Shown here: positions 8,759 through 11,950 of the stretch, piece by piece
Layout: the number at the start of each line of letters is the position of its first letter
Position numbering within the stretch: position 1 is the first letter of the stretch
NCBI GenBank assembly: GCA_947175225.1
Contig: CAMWLX010000068.1
Location: forward strand, 1-11,950
Direction of reading: 5' to 3'
Length of the DNA stretch: 11,950 nucleotides
DNA from: an uncultured Porphyromonadaceae bacterium
GTDB lineage: Bacteria; Bacteroidota; Bacteroidia; Bacteroidales; Muribaculaceae
The notes under the pieces: model-generated
The model's input: only the letters and a program-made list of their open reading frames with translations
Told to the model about the DNA's origin: nothing
The model's database searches: none
Position numbers and translations under genes: made by a program

Positions 8759-10975
8759 ATGCCGAAGTCACAAAATTATACGCAACAGAAGATCTTAGCG
8801 GTTCTTAACAATCCTAATGATTACCCTCCTATGATGGTAGCCAAGATGATTGATGATGAATGTTTCTCAATTGATCAGTTAAAGAACCTCTTAGATCCAC
8901 AAAAACAAAAAATTAAAGCGGCTCTTCTATTACTAAAAGAAGAAGAAAACTATCAGAAATGCAAGAGCATTGATGCAACTATAGAAGATTGCCAATTTTT
9001 TATCGACAACTACAAAAGATCAACAAGAATTCCGGAAATAGAGAAGATAAAGGATGCCCTTGAATTGGAGGCTGAGAGAAAAAGAGAGTCGGAAAGAAAG
9101 GAAAAAGAAGCTCTTGATCAGCTTGAAAAGAATATAGATGACCAGACATTGACATATACTGAGAAGAAGAAATTGCTGTCGACTTTTCAATCGGAATACC
9201 CTTTTACACAGTATGACATTAAATTAAAAGAACTTCAAGGTAAAATAGAGTTACAAGAAAAAGACCGCATAGATGCAGAAAAAGAGAATATATTAAAAGA
9301 ACAAGATGAAAATGCATGGCAGCATGTTCTTTCCAAGCTTGCATCACGTTCTTCTTCTATAGAAAAACGAATGGCACTTGATAATTATGAAAATCAATTT
9401 TCTTTGCATAAGGATGAAGTCTCGGCGAAACGTCAAGAAATATCTGATCAGGAGGATGATGCAGAATGGCAAAGAGTATTGATGGTATTGGCTCAAGATG
9501 TCCCTGTGAATCAAAAATTATCTGCTATCAACTCTTATCAAATGCGATATTCAAGACATCTTGATGAAGTCCAAAAGAAAAAAGCTGAAGTAGAAAATGA
9601 GCTAAATATCATGCCTGAGATCAATGGGATTTTAGGAAACTCTGCTTCAACAGTAACGGATTTTATGAAAATAATTGCTAAACATCCTTCCAAAAAAGAA
9701 TATATACGGCAATATATGATGAAGGATATGAGCATCAATCCAAGCAGATATTCCAGAGAATCGATGTATTGGCTGTTGAATGGAAAATATGATGGGGGAA
9801 TCACTTACGATGCATTATTTAGTGTGGGAGATTTAGTTAATGCTAAAATAGCAACATATGATGTATTAAATCATATCAATACTCATCCTACAGATAATGA
9901 TGACAGAAATCTTCTTGAGGACTCCCTTCTTCCTGAAGAAAACTTTAAATCTGCAAAGAATAATACTGATGTTTATTTCTTTGGAGTTCCAGGATCGGGA
10001 AAGTCAACGGTGTTGGCCGGTTTGTTTAAAATTGGGAGCTGCGGTAATCTTCGGTTGTCGCTCCCTAAACATGGAGATCATATAGGATATACATATGCAA
10101 GCATACTTCAGAATTACCTTGAAAATGATGTATTTCCACAGGCAACAAAAACAAGGTTCGTGATAAAACAAGATTTGACTCCAATCGTTGGCGATGATAG
10201 AAATCCTTTTGATAATTTAGATCGGGACAATGATTTTGACAATGAAATAGTTTCAGAAATTCAACCGGATGTCAATCTTATCGGAACAGAGGTGAGTGAT
10301 AAATTTATTCAGATAGTCGATGGCGTCCTACAAGAAAATTCAGGAGAAGAAAATCAGGAGGATCATAAAATCAGTATTATTGAGATGCCTGGGGAAAGGA
10401 CACTCGATTTTGCAGCGAGCGATATAAAAGATCCTGAAAAATTGGATGCGCTATTAGGAAAGGGTACAAAAGAATTGTTTATGAACGACAATAGGAAATT
10501 ATTTTTCTTTGTTATTGACCCCAAACCAAAACGTACGTATACCGTAAATTTGAGAGGAGGGGAAACTCCAATGACTCAGGCCGAAGCCCTCTCAGCTGTT
10601 GTTGAATTCATTGATAAAGTACCGGGGTTATTGGATAAAATAGATTCGATGCATATCATACTTTCTAAAAGTGACCTTTTAAGTAATCCTAACAGTATCG
10701 ATATAATAAATCAGGAAGTTATCGAAAGAGGATATGAGGGGCTTGTAAAGGATATAAAAGGGTTATGTAATCCGGCAAGAAGCAACATCAATGCCCAATG
10801 TAACCATAATCCTTATATATTCACTTTCAGTCTTGGAAAGGTCTATCCAGGGCATATGATAAAATACAATAAAGCTGATGCAGAAAAAATCCTTAGGGTC
10901 ATTGCAGCGAATACTTATAGTACACGTAAGAATCCAACAAAACTCAATTCAATAATAGATTGGATGAATAAGTAA
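8759..10975 (+). CDS. Helical-repeat protein with a C-terminal P-loop GTPase-like domain
   Basis: A 738-residue protein in two parts. Residues 1-400 are mostly helical and highly charged. They include related units of about 50 residues at roughly 63-107, 118-166, 186-235 and 236-285, with a charged coiled-coil-like stretch (AERKRESERKEKEA) between the first two. Residues 404-738 form a P-loop domain. Its Walker A is GVPGSGKST at 409-417, a G3-like EMPGE lies at 542-546 after the strand KISII, and a G4-like SKSD at 636-639 follows the strand MHIIL. This order favours a GTPase over an ATPase, although G3 has Glu where Asp is usual and G4 has Ser where Asn or Thr is usual. An Asp/Asn-rich insert (479-496) lies between P-loop and G3. 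No membrane segment is present. It differs in motif and architecture from the SrfC-like protein, so the operon encodes two separate P-loop proteins. I cannot name its family; the GTPase call is inference from the motifs. Confidence 0.85.
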   Translation: MPKSQNYTQQKILAVLNNPNDYPPMMVAKMIDDECFSIDQLKNLLDPQKQKIKAALLLLKEEENYQKCKSIDATIEDCQFFIDNYKRSTRIPEIEKIKDALELEAERKRESERKEKEALDQLEKNIDDQTLTYTEKKKLLSTFQSEYPFTQYDIKLKELQGKIELQEKDRIDAEKENILKEQDENAWQHVLSKLASRSSSIEKRMALDNYENQFSLHKDEVSAKRQEISDQEDDAEWQRVLMVLAQDVPVNQKLSAINSYQMRYSRHLDEVQKKKAEVENELNIMPEINGILGNSASTVTDFMKIIAKHPSKKEYIRQYMMKDMSINPSRYSRESMYWLLNGKYDGGITYDALFSVGDLVNAKIATYDVLNHINTHPTDNDDRNLLEDSLLPEENFKSAKNNTDVYFFGVPGSGKSTVLAGLFKIGSCGNLRLSLPKHGDHIGYTYASILQNYLENDVFPQATKTRFVIKQDLTPIVGDDRNPFDNLDRDNDFDNEIVSEIQPDVNLIGTEVSDKFIQIVDGVLQENSGEENQEDHKISIIEMPGERTLDFAASDIKDPEKLDALLGKGTKELFMNDNRKLFFFVIDPKPKRTYTVNLRGGETPMTQAEALSAVVEFIDKVPGLLDKIDSMHIILSKSDLLSNPNSIDIINQEVIERGYEGLVKDIKGLCNPARSNINAQCNHNPYIFTFSLGKVYPGHMIKYNKADAEKILRVIAANTYSTRKNPTKLNSIIDWMNK
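8945..9613 (+). repeat. Protein-level helical repeats in the arm of the P-loop protein
   Basis: The two best units, residues 186-235 (bases 9314-9463) and 236-285 (9464-9613), align without gaps. In their first 40 positions 15 residues are identical: WQ, VL, LA, then K, A, Y, S, H, DEV and K. Earlier stretches at residues 63-107 and 118-166 fit the same pattern of a helix, a Tyr/Phe-containing 'NYxxxx' or 'EYPxxx' turn, then a charged helix. The DNA of the copies has diverged, so this is an old duplication. The form resembles tetratricopeptide-like helical repeats, which usually bind other proteins. Confidence 0.7.
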
Positions 10976-11008
10976 CTTTCTGTAATAAAAATAATAATAT
11001 ATTCAACT

Positions 11009-11950
11009 ATGAATTATGAAATAAGAATATTTGCGAATCCCGCTGGCTACCAGGAGATAAAACTTAAGCCCCCGGGCAGTTACATTCTATATACAGATGA
11101 TGTTGTTAAGAAGCGTAATTTTGATGGAGAGAGAGGTGCTTTTCCTAATGGCACATTTTCGATTTTCTATACCCCCAATGCATATGTCATAGCATATCAT
11201 TTCTCACTTCCCGGGGATACCGGATTCCGAGAATCGGAAGCACAAGTTGCAGTTGCTATCAAGAGAGGTTATAGATTGCTCAATCCTTATGAAACATTTG
11301 AAAAGTTAGCAAATTTTTTTCGAGATATTATTCTTGAATTTAAGGATACTTATAAAAATCAGATTTTTAATAAGACAGAAACATTTTATAATATAGTATC
11401 TCCTAATGTAATACCAGATGACCAGCAATTTAATATTAACACTTCGAGCTCGATCATAAACAGGGGAATACTGGCATTCGATAATAGCGAAGAGCGAGAT
11501 AGCATTTTATCAGATCCTTTCAGATTAGAATTTAAAGGAATCGGTGTGTTATTCGTTATGTCGCGAGAAGAGGCAAAAAAATTAAGTAAGCTAAGTGGAT
11601 ATAAACTTTTCCCAAACTTTGATTTTTCGGCTGCGAAATCATATACTTTGGTGTATCCAGATGGGGTAAAGAAACAATTTCATGATATAAATGAAGAACT
11701 TCCTTTATATCAAATGAAAAGGCCCTATGAAAAAGAACTCATTTTTGAAGGAAACATATCTGATAATTTTTCCAAATGGAAGATTAATATATCAGACGAT
11801 AAAACAGAATATAGAATTGGACTTATTCCAGAAAAAGAAATCAAGAATATAAAAATTGATGTAACAGATAAGAGGGGAAATAGAATAACAGATGAAATAA
11901 TCAGACCTGAAGTTGGGACTTATTCAAATGGTATTTGGACTCTACATGGT
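11009..11950 (+). CDS. Unrecognised soluble protein, 3' end beyond the window
   Basis: The frame is open from the ATG at 11009 to the last base, giving 314 codons with no stop, so the gene is cut by the window edge and is not necessarily broken. It starts 33 bases after the previous stop, in an A/T-rich gap with no terminator or clear promoter, and probably belongs to the same operon. No signal peptide, membrane segment, P-loop or catalytic motif is seen. The sequence alternates hydrophobic and polar residues in a way that suggests mostly beta structure, with a helical section near 105-125. The opening MNYEIRIFANPAGYQ resembles the opening MKEITLIANTGLQ of the SrfB-like protein, which also supports this start. 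The section around residues 53-95 (FSIFYTPNAYVIAYHF, then GFRESEAQVAVAIKRGY) reminds me of the N-terminal domains of GTPase-associated proteins in predicted conflict systems. I hold that only as a weak resemblance. Confidence 0.85.
   Translation, partial: MNYEIRIFANPAGYQEIKLKPPGSYILYTDDVVKKRNFDGERGAFPNGTFSIFYTPNAYVIAYHFSLPGDTGFRESEAQVAVAIKRGYRLLNPYETFEKLANFFRDIILEFKDTYKNQIFNKTETFYNIVSPNVIPDDQQFNINTSSSIINRGILAFDNSEERDSILSDPFRLEFKGIGVLFVMSREEAKKLSKLSGYKLFPNFDFSAAKSYTLVYPDGVKKQFHDINEELPLYQMKRPYEKELIFEGNISDNFSKWKINISDDKTEYRIGLIPEKEIKNIKIDVTDKRGNRITDEIIRPEVGTYSNGIWTLHG

Noticed and set aside
10976..11008. A promoter or terminator in the largest intergenic gap
   Set aside because: The 33 bases are A/T-rich, but I find neither a hairpin followed by a T run nor a Bacteroidota-type -7/-33 pair.
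11009..11950. A pseudogene or frameshifted gene at the right end
   Set aside because: The frame is open without interruption to the last base, so the missing stop is explained by the window edge.

Overview
The window is one gene-dense block on the + strand. It holds five complete genes and a sixth that runs off the right end. The gaps between stop and next start are 16, 11, 10, 20 and 33 bases. I see no terminator, internal promoter, RNA gene, insertion sequence or CRISPR array, and nothing convincing on the - strand. The layout is that of a single operon, and it may continue past both edges. The DNA is clearly AT-rich (mid-30s percent GC by eye, not computed). All five visible stops are TAA, and most starts are preceded by A/T-rich sequence rather than a Shine-Dalgarno motif. 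Together this suggests a member of the Bacteroidota, probably Bacteroidales. That assignment is inference.

Layout, left to right: (1) 11-3244, a large SrfB-like protein with the nucleotide-binding motifs of the actin/Hsp70 (ASKHA) ATPase fold. (2) 3261-6233, an SrfC-like protein with a P-loop and dynamin-like GTPase motifs. (3) 6245-7795, a membrane-anchored subtilisin (S8) protease with a proline-rich linker, a propeptide-like region and an intact catalytic set. (4) 7806-8738, an unrecognised protein with four predicted membrane segments and one large soluble loop. (5) 8759-10975, a second P-loop NTPase, probably a GTPase, at the end of a long helical-repeat/coiled-coil arm. (6) 11009-11950+, an unrecognised soluble protein, truncated by the window edge, whose first residues resemble those of protein 1.

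How they may work together (inference): srfB and srfC homologues are known as a linked pair annotated as 'virulence factors' of unclear mechanism. Here the pair is joined to a second GTPase, a membrane protease and a membrane protein. That set looks like a nucleotide-controlled switch or scaffold (1, 2, 5) governing a proteolytic output at the membrane (3, 4). It resembles in outline the GTPase-centred conflict systems with protease effectors predicted by comparative genomics. No gene here shows a secretion signal or toxin domain that would independently support a classical virulence role.
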